Shown here in pieces: positions 52,810 to 60,901 of a DNA stretch of 60,901 nucleotides. The notes under the pieces are model-generated. The model had not been told where the DNA came from, made no database searches, and saw nothing but the letters and a program-made list of their open reading frames with translations. Made by a program: the position numbers and the translations under genes. Source of the DNA: an uncultured SAR86 cluster bacterium (GTDB lineage Bacteria; Pseudomonadota; Gammaproteobacteria; Magnimaribacterales; TMED112); contig CACEYZ010000005.1 in assembly GCA_902563885.1 (NCBI GenBank), forward strand, positions 1-60,901. The letters are read 5' to 3'. The number at the start of each line of letters is the position of its first letter. The first letter of the stretch is position 1.

Positions 52810-53706
52810 TTAAGAGACTAGAATTCTCTTTCTAATATACAGAACTAGAACTGAAAGCATAAAACCAATAAAAGTAAAGCCTAAATAAATGAATTGCAAA
52901 TTAATGAAGTCTGGATTTTTCGATCTTCTTGGCTGTTCAAGTACTTCTATAGAGTAAAAGTTATCTTGCTCCACAAGACTCTCATTAAGTAGTTGTTCTT
53001 TAAGAAGGCCTATCATTGCATTCTTAATTTCAACATCTGAAACACTTGCAATTTTATCTGATAAAAAAACAATTTTGTTTGTATTTTTACTTCGTTCTCT
53101 CTGTTTGATGCTGTCATCAGTTACTCTTATTAAATCTGTTAACAAGGTCTCATATAAGTCAGGATTTCCCGTGGAAATTGTGAATCGTAATAAATTTTGC
53201 TCCTCCGTTAGATCCTCTAAATCTACTTCTGATTTTATATGGTTTCTTAAATCTACAAAATTAATCTCATTGTTTAAATCATAACCAATGATCCATGATT
53301 TTATTACATCCCACAATTTTGGATTTCTTTTGTATGTCTCAGATTTTGTATCGAAGCTTGAAGCAAAAATTTTCTGGTCGTATCCTTTTTCCCATAATTT
53401 CTCTGCAACTTCAGTTGAAAAGACAATATTATAAAAATCCCAGAAATTATTACCTGCTCCCCCACCAGTTATAAGACTAAGAACTGAACTACTGCTTGGT
53501 AAAGAGGCGTTTCCACTTTCATCTTTAAGTTTTACGTCAGCAATGATTTGGTATTTTGGTGAAAGAGAAAAGGAATAAATAAGAGAAATAAATAAAAATC
53601 CAGCTGTTGAATATAAAACAAATTTGTAATTTTCCTTAATAAGATTCAATAAATTAGTTAATATTTTCCCAATCTGGGTATTGCTCAGAAAGTTATCCAT
53701 TTCCAT
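52810..53706 (-). CDS. wzz: Polysaccharide chain-length determinant (Wzz family)
   Basis: A 298-residue protein with two membrane segments (about 30-50 and 272-293) flanking a largely helical periplasmic domain. A Pro-containing segment (EQPRRSKNPDF) precedes the second membrane helix, as in Wzz proteins. No tyrosine kinase domain is attached, so it is the O-antigen type rather than the Wzc type. ATGs at 53706 and 53700 are both possible. Confidence 0.85.
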   Translation of the reverse strand: MEMDNFLSNTQIGKILTNLLNLIKENYKFVLYSTAGFLFISLIYSFSLSPKYQIIADVKLKDESGNASLPSSSSVLSLITGGGAGNNFWDFYNIVFSTEVAEKLWEKGYDQKIFASSFDTKSETYKRNPKLWDVIKSWIIGYDLNNEINFVDLRNHIKSEVDLEDLTEEQNLLRFTISTGNPDLYETLLTDLIRVTDDSIKQRERSKNTNKIVFLSDKIASVSDVEIKNAMIGLLKEQLLNESLVEQDNFYSIEVLEQPRRSKNPDFINLQFIYLGFTFIGFMLSVLVLYIRKRILVS

Positions 53707-53725
53707 AACTGATTATAGTAAGTAA

Positions 53726-54805
53726 TTATTTAAATTCTTCCAAATATAATTTTGCACACTTTTCAATGGAGAATTCGTTTGCTCTCCTCATTAACACCTC
53801 TTTATCAATAGGGTTCATAATTTTTTCAACGACTGCATTTGCCATTTGTTCCTCATCAGCCATTGGAGTAAGATTACCAAATTCTCCATTGTTTAAGATT
53901 TCTTTTGGGCCATGTGGGGTGTCTGTTGATACAACATTTGTACCACAAGATAATGCTTCTGCTATAACAAGTGCAAATCCCTCAACCTCCGATGAATGGA
54001 CGAATAAGTCTGATGACGCCATGTATGGGTAAACATCTTTTTTGAAACCTAATAGTTCAACATCATTTTCCATACGGAGCTTTTTAATCACATCATTAAT
54101 TTCTTCTTTCATTGGTCCGTCTCCCAAAATATATAATTTGAGGTCTTTATAGTCTTTCAACTTAAGTATGTGTAAAGCTTTAATGATAGTTATAAAGTCT
54201 TTTCTTTGTTTTAAAGTTCCAGCTGCAAGTATTACCTTTTTATTGGTATTAAAAAGAGTTTTCTTATTATTTTTTAGGTTTTTAGGCATTGGAATGCCGT
54301 TGTAAATAACTTTAAATTTGTTATTCGGAAGGATGGTAATTTTTTTTATGGAATTTTCCACTCCTTTGGAGACTGAAATTAGTTTATTAGCAAAAATATA
54401 TGAAAGTGTTTTAGAAAGCCCTATAGAAAATAAAGAATGACCTAATAATTTGGCAAAAATCTTCTCATATGCACAATGCTCTACAAGAAAAATCTTCGAC
54501 TGTGAGAATGAAAGTAACTTCGCTAAAATTGTAACTGTTGTTACCGGCCACATTGCTGCAACTATTTTTTGTGGTTTTATTGCTCTAATAGTTTTTATTA
54601 AAGGGTTAAGGGAAAAAAGGATTCTCTTGCAATCAAGATCTATAACTTTAATTTTTTGGTCTATTAAATCAATTAAAGGACCTTTTTTTTCAAGAGCGCA
54701 AAAAATAACTTCATGCCCAGATTTAGCCCACTCATTTGCAAGATTCACATGAATTCGCTCTGCTCCTCCGCCTTCAAAGTTTGGTAGAACCACTAAAATT
54801 TTCAT
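53726..54805 (-). CDS. Family 4-type glycosyltransferase
   Basis: A 359-residue GT-B enzyme: PNFEGGGAERIHVNLA (acceptor loop), LAAGTLKQRKDFITII, LYILGDGP, and LFVHSSEVEGFALVIAEALSCGTNVVSTD with the donor-binding Glu pair, followed by GPKEIL. It resembles GT4 N-acetylgalactosaminyltransferases and similar enzymes. It begins 11 bp after the tRNA-Leu gene on the same strand, possibly from a read-through transcript. Confidence 0.88.
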   Translation of the reverse strand: MKILVVLPNFEGGGAERIHVNLANEWAKSGHEVIFCALEKKGPLIDLIDQKIKVIDLDCKRILFSLNPLIKTIRAIKPQKIVAAMWPVTTVTILAKLLSFSQSKIFLVEHCAYEKIFAKLLGHSLFSIGLSKTLSYIFANKLISVSKGVENSIKKITILPNNKFKVIYNGIPMPKNLKNNKKTLFNTNKKVILAAGTLKQRKDFITIIKALHILKLKDYKDLKLYILGDGPMKEEINDVIKKLRMENDVELLGFKKDVYPYMASSDLFVHSSEVEGFALVIAEALSCGTNVVSTDTPHGPKEILNNGEFGNLTPMADEEQMANAVVEKIMNPIDKEVLMRRANEFSIEKCAKLYLEEFK

Positions 54806-54816
54806 AAGTCTTTAAA

Positions 54817-54903
54817 TGGTGCCCAGGGCCGGACTTGAACCGGCACGGAGTCGCCTCCGAGGGATTTTAAGTCCCTTGTGTCTACCAATTTCACCACCTG
54901 GGC
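54817..54903 (-). tRNA. tRNA-Leu (anticodon TAA)
   Basis: An 87-nt cloverleaf on the minus strand with an encoded CCA end. The acceptor stem is GCCCAGG/CCTGGGC with A as discriminator. The anticodon arm reads GGGA-CTTAAAA-TCCC, giving anticodon TAA. A long variable arm (CTCGGAGGCGACTCCG region) and the T-arm GGTTCAAGTCC confirm a class II leucine tRNA. It sits between the UDP-glucose dehydrogenase and a glycosyltransferase gene. Confidence 0.96.
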
Positions 54904-54922
54904 TAAAAAAGATATAGACAAA

Positions 54923-55792
54923 TTATTCAGAATCTTTTACTACTGCCCTACCTAAAAGTTTTTCCCAATCTCTTTCTGGTCTAACTTCTAAATTAGTTTT
55001 CCATGCACCTTTGAGAACATTTAAGTCTATATTCTTCATATCACCAAAATGTATCAATGCCTGAATATCTTTAGGAAAACAACTGCCACCAAAGCCATAT
55101 TTTCCATCATGTCCCGGAACATTTGTATGAGAATGACCTACTCTTCCATCTCTAACAAAACCTTCAACTACTGTATCCCAATCAGCATCAACTTCATCTG
55201 AAAGTTTTTTCATTTCGTTTAAAAAGGACACTTTTGTAGCAAAAAAAGTATTGCATACATATTTGATTAACTCAGCAGTCTCGTAGTTTGTTTCTATAAC
55301 AGAGACAGATTGTCCAAACCTGTCTCGGTAGAGTTCAGCTACTTCTTTTGTATCGTCTGCAGAGCCTCCTAAGACATATCTGCTTTGAGTTATAAAATCA
55401 AATGATGCGCTTCTTTCAGTCAAAAATTCAGGATTAAATACAAATCTCAGTTTTGGGAATTTATCTTGAATCATTCTTGATGTTCCTGGAACAATTGTTG
55501 ATCTCAAAAGAAATATTGTATTTTTTGCTGAATTTTTATTAATCTGATTATCAATACTAGAAATACAATCAAGAACCATATCAAGGTTTATTGAACCATC
55601 TTCATTACTTGGGGTTGGAACTGAAATAAATACAAATTTTGAATCATTTACAACTTCATCAAGAGTGTTAATTGTACGAGTAGGGTCCTTATCAAAGATT
55701 TTTACCTCAGACTCATACCCAGAGTGTGGAGAGAAACCCTGAGCTACAGCTGTCCCCACAAACCCTTTTCCTATAATGCCTATCTTATTCAT
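54923..55792 (-). CDS. Short UDP-glucose 6-dehydrogenase-like enzyme
   Basis: 289 residues, against about 390-450 in usual UDP-glucose/GDP-mannose dehydrogenases. The NAD fold (IGIIGKGFVGTAVA), the central domain (VFNPEFLTERSA, FLNEMKKL) and the nucleophile Cys in GFGGSCFPKD are present, but the C-terminal UDP-binding domain is absent, without sign of a frameshift. It should make UDP-glucuronate for the epimerase at 13172-14185. TAAAAT lies 9 nt before the ATG. Confidence 0.85.
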   Translation of the reverse strand: MNKIGIIGKGFVGTAVAQGFSPHSGYESEVKIFDKDPTRTINTLDEVVNDSKFVFISVPTPSNEDGSINLDMVLDCISSIDNQINKNSAKNTIFLLRSTIVPGTSRMIQDKFPKLRFVFNPEFLTERSASFDFITQSRYVLGGSADDTKEVAELYRDRFGQSVSVIETNYETAELIKYVCNTFFATKVSFLNEMKKLSDEVDADWDTVVEGFVRDGRVGHSHTNVPGHDGKYGFGGSCFPKDIQALIHFGDMKNIDLNVLKGAWKTNLEVRPERDWEKLLGRAVVKDSE

Positions 55793-55801
55793 GAATCGTG
55801 T

Positions 55802-55807
55802 ATTTTA
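55802..55807 (-). promoter_or_regulatory. Candidate -10 element of the UDP-glucose dehydrogenase gene
   Basis: TAAAAT on the minus strand, 9 nt before ATG 55792; no Shine-Dalgarno sequence. Another TAAAAT (55841-55846, plus strand) lies 18 nt before ATG 55865 of the divergent gene. Confidence 0.35.
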
Positions 55808-55864
55808 ATCCCTTTTTCTCTCTTTTTGAAATTTTATTGTTAAAATATGGGCGATTGGAAGAAT

Positions 55865-57619
55865 ATGCAAAAATTTAAAATTCTGTTGATATCACTTTTA
55901 ATTTTAATTTCTCTAGGAGTGTTATTCTTTCTGGCTGATAAGGAAATTAGAAATAAAGAAGAATCAGGTCTTACTTATCAAATTTCTAGGCTCATTCCAG
56001 AGAGTGTAAAGGACTTTTTGAAAGAAACTCTTTTTGTAAAGTCGGCTTTAGAGAGCAAAATAGAAGTTTTAGAAAAGGAAAAACTTCTTACTGCGCAAGA
56101 AAATATCACTTTATATACAAATATTTCCCAAATTTTAAGGAACTCGTCTGTAAGCGATATATCTGCGCCCCTTCAATCCGAGGAAAATATTGAAGAACTT
56201 GTAAACGTAAAAAAATTTAAAATAGATTTTCTTAGTAATGGAAAATCACTTTTTAGCAAGGCTTCAGCTTATCTTGAAACTATTGATGAAAATGTATTGA
56301 TTGTTTCCGCAGATGGAGTAGTTGGATATTTCAATATTAATCAATTAGAAACAAATAAATTGAGTATTACTTCAATACCAACCAATATCGAGAGTTTTAT
56401 TGATTATGCTGAGTTTTATACCCAATCTTTTTTAGGAATAAAAGATGTTTACATCAGTGATGACAATGTTTATGTATCTTACACCAAGCAACTGGAAGAA
56501 GATTGCTTTAATATTTCAATACTCAAGGCAAAAGTAGATTACAAAGAACTTGTCTTTAATGATTTTTTTTCAGTGGATGAATGTACTACAAGAACTTCAA
56601 TCTACGATGATAACATGCACCATGCTGGTGGCAGGATTATTTCATTAAATGACACATTTTTAGTTTTAACAGTTGGAGATTTTGGAAATTATGAAGCAGT
56701 TCAAGATGATGATTCTTACTTTGGTAAAATCATAAAAATTAATATTGATACAAAAAACTATTCAATAATCTCAAAAGGGCATAGAAATCCACAAGGATTA
56801 GCTTTAGACGCGGTCTCAAATACAATTATAAGCACTGAACATGGCCCATATGGTGGTGATGAAATTAATTTAATTGATTTGGGAACATCAGAGCCTGAAA
56901 ATTTTGGCTGGCCTGTATCATCATATGGTGAACATAATAGCTTAGGAAAAGTTGAGATCAATTCAAGTCTTTATTCTAGAGCTCCACTCAACAAGTCTCA
57001 TATTGATTATGGTTTTAAAGAGCCTGCAAAATTCTATGTTCCCTCAATAGGTATAAGCGAAGTAATTTTTGCTCCAGAAAACACTTTATTTAATGACAAT
57101 GAAAGAAGAATTATTGTCTCCTCTATGGGTTACACACATGAGGGATTTGATTTAGACGATTTCACCTTACACATTTTTAAAGGTGATTATAAAAATGGAC
57201 TTCAGCAAGATGTAAAAATAAGAATTGGAGAGAGAATAAGGGACATAAAATATGTCAAAAGTATTGGAAAATACATAATGTTTTTAGAAAACTCTCCAGC
57301 AATTGCTTTATTGTCTAAAAAAGAATTGTTAGAAGATAAAATAACAAACCTAATATCAAGAAGTGGTAAAGAAATATACTTAAGATATTGTGCTGCATGC
57401 CATACAAATGGATTTGCTGGATCGCCTTTGTTAAAAGATGAAGCGGAATGGGGTTTAAGATTATCATATAGGGGCCGAGAGCAACTAATCTACAACGCAT
57501 TTTATGGTTATAAGGCAATGCCTGCTAAAGGTGGTTGTGGCGACTGTTCCTATGAAGAAATAGAAAAATCAGTTGACTATATGTTGAATTTTAAAGACCC
57601 TGGGCCTACTGGAGGCTGA
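55865..57619 (+). CDS. Membrane-anchored PQQ-type sugar dehydrogenase with C-terminal cytochrome c
   Basis: About 584 residues. An N-terminal membrane helix (ILLISLLILISLGVLFFLA) anchors a beta-propeller of the soluble glucose/sorbosone dehydrogenase type (NMHHAGGRIISL, GHRNPQGLALD, STEHGPYGGDEINL). A C-terminal cytochrome c domain follows, with haem motif CAACH near residue 510 and the c5-like MPAKGGCGDCSYEE. It should oxidise a periplasmic sugar and pass electrons on. ATG 55865, after GGAAG, is preferred to 55847. Its last codons overlap the tRNA-Cys gene by 10 nt on the opposite strand. Confidence 0.87.
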   Translation: MQKFKILLISLLILISLGVLFFLADKEIRNKEESGLTYQISRLIPESVKDFLKETLFVKSALESKIEVLEKEKLLTAQENITLYTNISQILRNSSVSDISAPLQSEENIEELVNVKKFKIDFLSNGKSLFSKASAYLETIDENVLIVSADGVVGYFNINQLETNKLSITSIPTNIESFIDYAEFYTQSFLGIKDVYISDDNVYVSYTKQLEEDCFNISILKAKVDYKELVFNDFFSVDECTTRTSIYDDNMHHAGGRIISLNDTFLVLTVGDFGNYEAVQDDDSYFGKIIKINIDTKNYSIISKGHRNPQGLALDAVSNTIISTEHGPYGGDEINLIDLGTSEPENFGWPVSSYGEHNSLGKVEINSSLYSRAPLNKSHIDYGFKEPAKFYVPSIGISEVIFAPENTLFNDNERRIIVSSMGYTHEGFDLDDFTLHIFKGDYKNGLQQDVKIRIGERIRDIKYVKSIGKYIMFLENSPAIALLSKKELLEDKITNLISRSGKEIYLRYCAACHTNGFAGSPLLKDEAEWGLRLSYRGREQLIYNAFYGYKAMPAKGGCGDCSYEEIEKSVDYMLNFKDPGPTGG

Positions 57620-57683
57620 GAACGGAATCGAACCGATGTTAACGGAGTTGCAGTCCGCTGCATAACCACTCTGCCACTCAGCC
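57610..57683 (-). tRNA. tRNA-Cys (anticodon GCA)
   Basis: A 74-nt cloverleaf on the minus strand with encoded CCA. The acceptor stem is GGCTGAG/CTCAGCC with discriminator T, as in cysteine tRNAs. The anticodon arm CGGA-CTGCAAC-TCCG gives anticodon GCA, and the T-arm is GGTTCGATTCC. Its 3' end overlaps the stop region of the PQQ dehydrogenase on the other strand. Confidence 0.96.
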
Positions 57684-57703
57684 AGATTAGAGATTATAGC
57701 AAA

Positions 57704-59071
57704 TTAGTAATTATAAGAATCCTCTTTAAAAGGTCCTTGTTGTTCAACCCCGATGTAATCAGCTTGTTCTTTTGTTAATTTTGTTAGAGTTCCACCAAAA
57801 CCTTTTACCATTAAAGAAGCGACTTCTTCATCTAAATATTTTGGAAGAACTTTCACTGATACTTTTTTCAATTTTTCTTCTTTTGATAAATCTGCAAACT
57901 TATCTTTATACAGAAAAATCTGAGCAAGCACTTGGTTACAAAAGGACCCATCCATTACTCTGCTGGGATGCCCAGTGGCAAGTGCTAAATTAGCTAATCT
58001 ACCTTCCGCTAAAAGTATAAGGTAATCCCCTTCCCCTCTGATAACTTTGTGCACACCTGGTTTAATTTCGTACCATTTATATTTTTTTAAGTATTTAACA
58101 TCTATTTCATTATCAAAATGGCCAATGTTGCAAACTACACATGAGGATTTTAATGCATCAAGCATTAAGCCATTTAAAACTCCAGTATTACCTGTAGCGG
58201 TGACTACAAGATCATATTTTTTTAACAAATCCTTATTTATATCAGAGGCATTATTACTAATTTCTCCATTCTTATATGCTGACACAATTGAGAATCCATC
58301 AAAGCATGCCTGCATTGCACAAATAGGATCAGTTTCAGCTACATCCACAATCATTTTTTGTTGATTTAATGAATCAGCGGATCCTTTACCAACATCTCCA
58401 TATCCTATTACTAACGCTTTCTTTCCGGATAGAAGCATATCAGTACTTCTTTTAATAGCATCATCTAAACTATGGCGGCACCCATACTTGTTGTCATTTT
58501 TTGATTTAGTTATTGAGTCATTTACATTTATTGCAGGCACTGCTAATTTTCCTTTTTTTAATAAATCTTTAAGTCTATGAACGCCTGTAGTAGTTTCCTC
58601 AGAAATTCCATGAATCTTCTCAAGCATTTCTGGATAATCTTTATGAATCTTTGCTGTTAAATCTCCACCATCATCTAAAATCATATTTGCATCCCACACT
58701 TGACCATTTTTAAGTATTGTTTGCTCTATACACCAATCATATTCTTCTTCTGTTTCCCCCTTCCAAGCAAACACTGGAATACCCTTATCTGCAATTGCTG
58801 CAGCAGCATGATCTTGAGTCGAAAAAATATTACAAGATGACCATCTAACTTCTGCTCCTAAATCAATTAATGTTTCAATTAAAACAGCTGTTTGAATTGT
58901 CATATGTATGCATCCTAGGATCTTAGCTCCCTGCAAGGGCTGTTCTTCTTTGTACTGTTCTCTAAGATGCATTAAAGCCGGCATTTCGTCTTGTGCAAGC
59001 AATATTTCTTGTCTACCGAACTCCGCTAAATTAATGTCTTTAACTTTAAAGTCTTTATTCATTTCCGTCAT
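57704..59071 (-). CDS. ahcY: Adenosylhomocysteinase
   Basis: A 455-residue S-adenosylhomocysteine hydrolase: [31 protein letters not shown], the NAD site [12 protein letters not shown], and [12 protein letters not shown]-terminal PFKEDSYNY ends in the usual Tyr. It recycles SAH to homocysteine and adenosine, completing the methyl cycle with MetK upstream in the operon. ATGs at 59071 and 59062 are both possible; 59071 overlaps the preceding gene by 17 nt. Confidence 0.97.
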   Translation of the reverse strand: MTEMNKDFKVKDINLAEFGRQEILLAQDEMPALMHLREQYKEEQPLQGAKILGCIHMTIQTAVLIETLIDLGAEVRWSSCNIFSTQDHAAAAIADKGIPVFAWKGETEEEYDWCIEQTILKNGQVWDANMILDDGGDLTAKIHKDYPEMLEKIHGISEETTTGVHRLKDLLKKGKLAVPAINVNDSITKSKNDNKYGCRHSLDDAIKRSTDMLLSGKKALVIGYGDVGKGSADSLNQQKMIVDVAETDPICAMQACFDGFSIVSAYKNGEISNNASDINKDLLKKYDLVVTATGNTGVLNGLMLDALKSSCVVCNIGHFDNEIDVKYLKKYKWYEIKPGVHKVIRGEGDYLILLAEGRLANLALATGHPSRVMDGSFCNQVLAQIFLYKDKFADLSKEEKLKKVSVKVLPKYLDEEVASLMVKGFGGTLTKLTKEQADYIGVEQQGPFKEDSYNY

Positions 59072-59831
59072 AATACTTTATTCTTTCAATATCTTTCTCT
59101 GAGTTTTCTTCACCAAATTGAATTTCAATAATTCTACATTCTTCTTTGTAAGGATTAAACAATTGATGCCACTCTTCTTTTTTTACACTAAATGTATCAA
59201 ATGTATTAAGTGGTATTTCATCAACTTTGGAATAATCATTTTTGTGAAAATTTACACAACATTTTCCTTCTGAAACAAACCAAATTTCATCTCTTTTAAA
59301 GTGTTTCTGGAGACTCATTCCTTTTCCAGGTTTAATAATGAGTTCCTTTAATTTTATTTTTTTATCTTGATATAAGTTAAAGAACTCACCCCAAATCCTT
59401 TTTTCAGATAATCCTTTCCATTGCTTTAGAATTTTACTGCTCGAATTGATTTTACTTTCACCACCAACACCAAACTTTAATGATATATCCTTAACCTGCA
59501 TTTCAGGAATATTGCTTGAATTTCTATCACCACCATTACAAAAAATTATTTCATCTTTAGGGAATTTTAATTTTATTTGTTCAAGTGCATTAATGCAGCT
59601 TCCAAGTTCATCATCTTCAAAGGAGACTACCTCATCAACAAAACTAAAGGAACTCAATACACTTAGTCTTTCTTGGTATGGCATAAACGGCTTTCCTTTT
59701 TTTAATGTAAGCCAATTGTCTGAATTTAATGCCACTATTAAATAATCACCAATATTTTTTGCAGCTTTTAAATATTCAATATGGCCAGAGTGAACAGGAT
59801 CAAAGCCACCACTAACAACAGATATTTTCAT
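59055..59831 (-). CDS. Cytidylyltransferase (RfaE2/TagD-like) - cupin fusion
   Basis: About 258 residues. Residues 1-140 are a nucleotidyltransferase of the HxGH type ([19 protein letters not shown]14-S-G-H17) as in the RfaE C-terminal domain and glycerol-3-phosphate cytidylyltransferase. Residues about 145-258 form a cupin like type II phosphomannose isomerase ([26 protein letters not shown] with metal-binding His and Glu). ATG 59831 makes an ATGA overlap with metK; a TTG at 59855 is unlikely. It lies between metK and ahcY, an unexpected place for a sugar enzyme. Confidence 0.85.
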   Translation of the reverse strand: MKISVVSGGFDPVHSGHIEYLKAAKNIGDYLIVALNSDNWLTLKKGKPFMPYQERLSVLSSFSFVDEVVSFEDDELGSCINALEQIKLKFPKDEIIFCNGGDRNSSNIPEMQVKDISLKFGVGGESKINSSSKILKQWKGLSEKRIWGEFFNLYQDKKIKLKELIIKPGKGMSLQKHFKRDEIWFVSEGKCCVNFHKNDYSKVDEIPLNTFDTFSVKKEEWHQLFNPYKEECRIIEIQFGEENSEKDIERIKYYDGNE

Positions 59832-60901
59832 TTTATGTTTTTTGTTTTTTCCCAACTAAAATTTTGATCTTCTCTTCCAAAATGACCATATTTTGCAGTA
59901 TTAAGATATATTGGATTTAAAAGACTTAAATTAGAAATGATCCCATGAGGTGTAAGATCAAAGTTTTTATTTATTATTTTATTAATTTCTTCAAGTGGAA
60001 TTTTTTCACTCTCAAAGGTATTTGTGTAAATAGATACTGGATTTTCAACTCCAATTGCATAAGAAACTTGAACTTCACAATAATCACATAAATTTTCGTT
60101 GACTAATGTTTTAGCAACTTGTCGCATTGCATACGCTGCAGATCTGTCTACTTTTGAGGGGTCTTTTCCAGAAAATGCTCCACCTCCATGTCTTGCCATT
60201 CCACCATAACTATCAACGATAATTTTTCTTCCTGTCATGCCGCAATCTCCAACTGGACCGCCAATGGTAAATTTTCCAGCAGGATTTATTAAGAATTTAG
60301 TATCATCATCTATTAATTCGTAAGGGATAACTTCTTTTATTATTTCTTCTAAAATAAATTCTCTTAAGTTATTAAGATCATAGCTCGGGCAATGTTGTGC
60401 TGAAAATACAATTGCGGAAATTCTCTCAGGTTGATAATTATCAGAGTATTGTACCGAGACTTGAGATTTAGCATCTGGCCAAAGTTGATTATTTATATTC
60501 CTTATAGTTTTATGTTTTTGCATCAGTTTATGAGCTAACGAAATTGGAAGTGGCATTAATTCTTTTGTTTCCTTACAAGCATAGCCAAACATTAATCCCT
60601 GATCACCTGAGCCTAAAATATCACCTTTTGATATTCCCTGATGAATATCTTCACTTTGTTTACCAATTAGATTTTTAAAATTAATTGACTCATGACTAAA
60701 TCCCATTTCTTTATTGTTATATCCAATATCTTTAATTACTGATTCTGCAACCTCTTTATAATTAATATCAGCTTTTGAAGTAATTTCGCCTCCAACTATG
60801 ACATGATTATTTTTGATCATAGTTTCACAGGCAACTCTGGAGTATTTATCTTGTTTTATACATTCATCTAAAATTGCATCTGAAATTTGATCACAGATTT
60901 T
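59828..60901 (-). CDS. metK: S-adenosylmethionine synthetase (5' end cut by window)
   Basis: The frame is open to the right edge, so roughly the first 25-30 residues are missing; 357 are visible, starting with KICDQISDAILDECI. Conserved segments include GSGDQGLMFGYACKET, GPVGDCGMTGRKIIVDSYGG, and GGGAFSGKDPSKVDRSAAY. It makes SAM from methionine and ATP. It is followed by the cytidylyltransferase-cupin gene (ATGA overlap) and ahcY. Any upstream riboswitch would be outside the window. Confidence 0.97.
   Translation of the reverse strand, partial: KICDQISDAILDECIKQDKYSRVACETMIKNNHVIVGGEITSKADINYKEVAESVIKDIGYNNKEMGFSHESINFKNLIGKQSEDIHQGISKGDILGSGDQGLMFGYACKETKELMPLPISLAHKLMQKHKTIRNINNQLWPDAKSQVSVQYSDNYQPERISAIVFSAQHCPSYDLNNLREFILEEIIKEVIPYELIDDDTKFLINPAGKFTIGGPVGDCGMTGRKIIVDSYGGMARHGGGAFSGKDPSKVDRSAAYAMRQVAKTLVNENLCDYCEVQVSYAIGVENPVSIYTNTFESEKIPLEEINKIINKNFDLTPHGIISNLSLLNPIYLNTAKYGHFGREDQNFSWEKTKNIK

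Noticed and set aside
1-60901. Insertion sequences, prophage, CRISPR arrays, toxin-antitoxin or restriction systems
   Set aside because: I found no transposase, integrase, phage, Cas, toxin or restriction-modification motifs in the coding frames, and no long direct or inverted repeats on reading. Subtle repeats would need a computed self-alignment.

Overview
The window is A+T-rich (roughly one third G+C by eye), very densely packed, and reads as a marine gammaproteobacterium with a streamlined genome. A SAR86-like lineage is my best guess, but no rRNA or other decisive marker is present. Neighbouring genes commonly overlap by 4-20 nt, and even convergent genes overlap at their stops. Most of the window (about 2-56 kb) is one large surface-polysaccharide locus between metabolic genes. 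A class II aldolase (cut by the left edge), an aldehyde dehydrogenase and a photolyase lie on the left. tRNA-Leu, tRNA-Cys and a metK/ahcY operon lie on the right (metK is cut by the right edge).

Layout. 1-7.2 kb: aldolase, aldehyde dehydrogenase, then a minus-strand operon of WecA-like initiating transferase, galE, inositol-monophosphatase-like, ELM1-like and photolyase. 7.2-13 kb: export region with a small Thr-rich secreted protein of GfcA/YjbE type behind an ops-like element, a YjbH/GfcD-like protein and a large multi-SLBB Wza-like protein. 13.2-22.4 kb: plus-strand operon with UDP-glucuronate 4-epimerase and a nearly complete GDP-sugar type legionaminic acid pathway (LegB, LegC, LegH/NeuD, LegI, LegG, PtmE-, PtmF-like, LegF, PtmA-like). 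A methyltransferase on the other strand interrupts it. 23.5-26 kb: WbuX/WbuY/WbuZ amidotransferase set (acetamidino group). 26-32 kb: a GT-B-like protein, a sulfotransferase-like protein, and a second possible ulosonate module (6-phosphogluconolactonase-like, 2-hydroxyacid dehydrogenase, HAD, KdsB-like, epimerase). 32-34 kb: HAD-nucleotidyltransferase fusion and a mini-GDPD. 34-38.5 kb: WavE-like transferase, PglK-type ABC flippase, a sialyltransferase-like (GT52-like) protein and a 2-oxoglutarate oxygenase.

38.5-43.3 kb is the most unusual part. One minus-strand operon joins a third CMP-sugar synthetase, a glycosyltransferase with a degenerate cytidylyltransferase-like tail, a Gfo/Idh oxidoreductase, a DAHP-synthase homologue and a shikimate-dehydrogenase homologue. 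The last two keep their catalytic residues but have lost canonical substrate-binding residues, and the DAHP synthase homologue has Asn at the metal-ligand Cys position. I infer a pathway to an undescribed CMP-activated 3-deoxy-ulosonic (or shikimate-like) sugar. 43.3-55.8 kb: glycosyltransferases, Wzz, an EpsG-like Wzy, asparagine-synthase-like, a short UDP-glucose dehydrogenase, and a glycosyltransferase fused to a CofD/YvcK-like domain beside a nucleotidyltransferase. That pair could attach a phospho-hydroxyacid to the glycan.

Together the genes suggest a Wzy-type glycan rich in acidic nonulosonic sugars (acetamidino-legionaminic acid plus possibly two more CMP-linked acids), modified by oxygenase, sulfo- and methyl-transfer and exported through YjbH/SLBB proteins. 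Several transcription-unit heads carry a -10 hexamer only 6-12 nt before the start codon and no Shine-Dalgarno sequence, suggesting widespread leaderless transcription.
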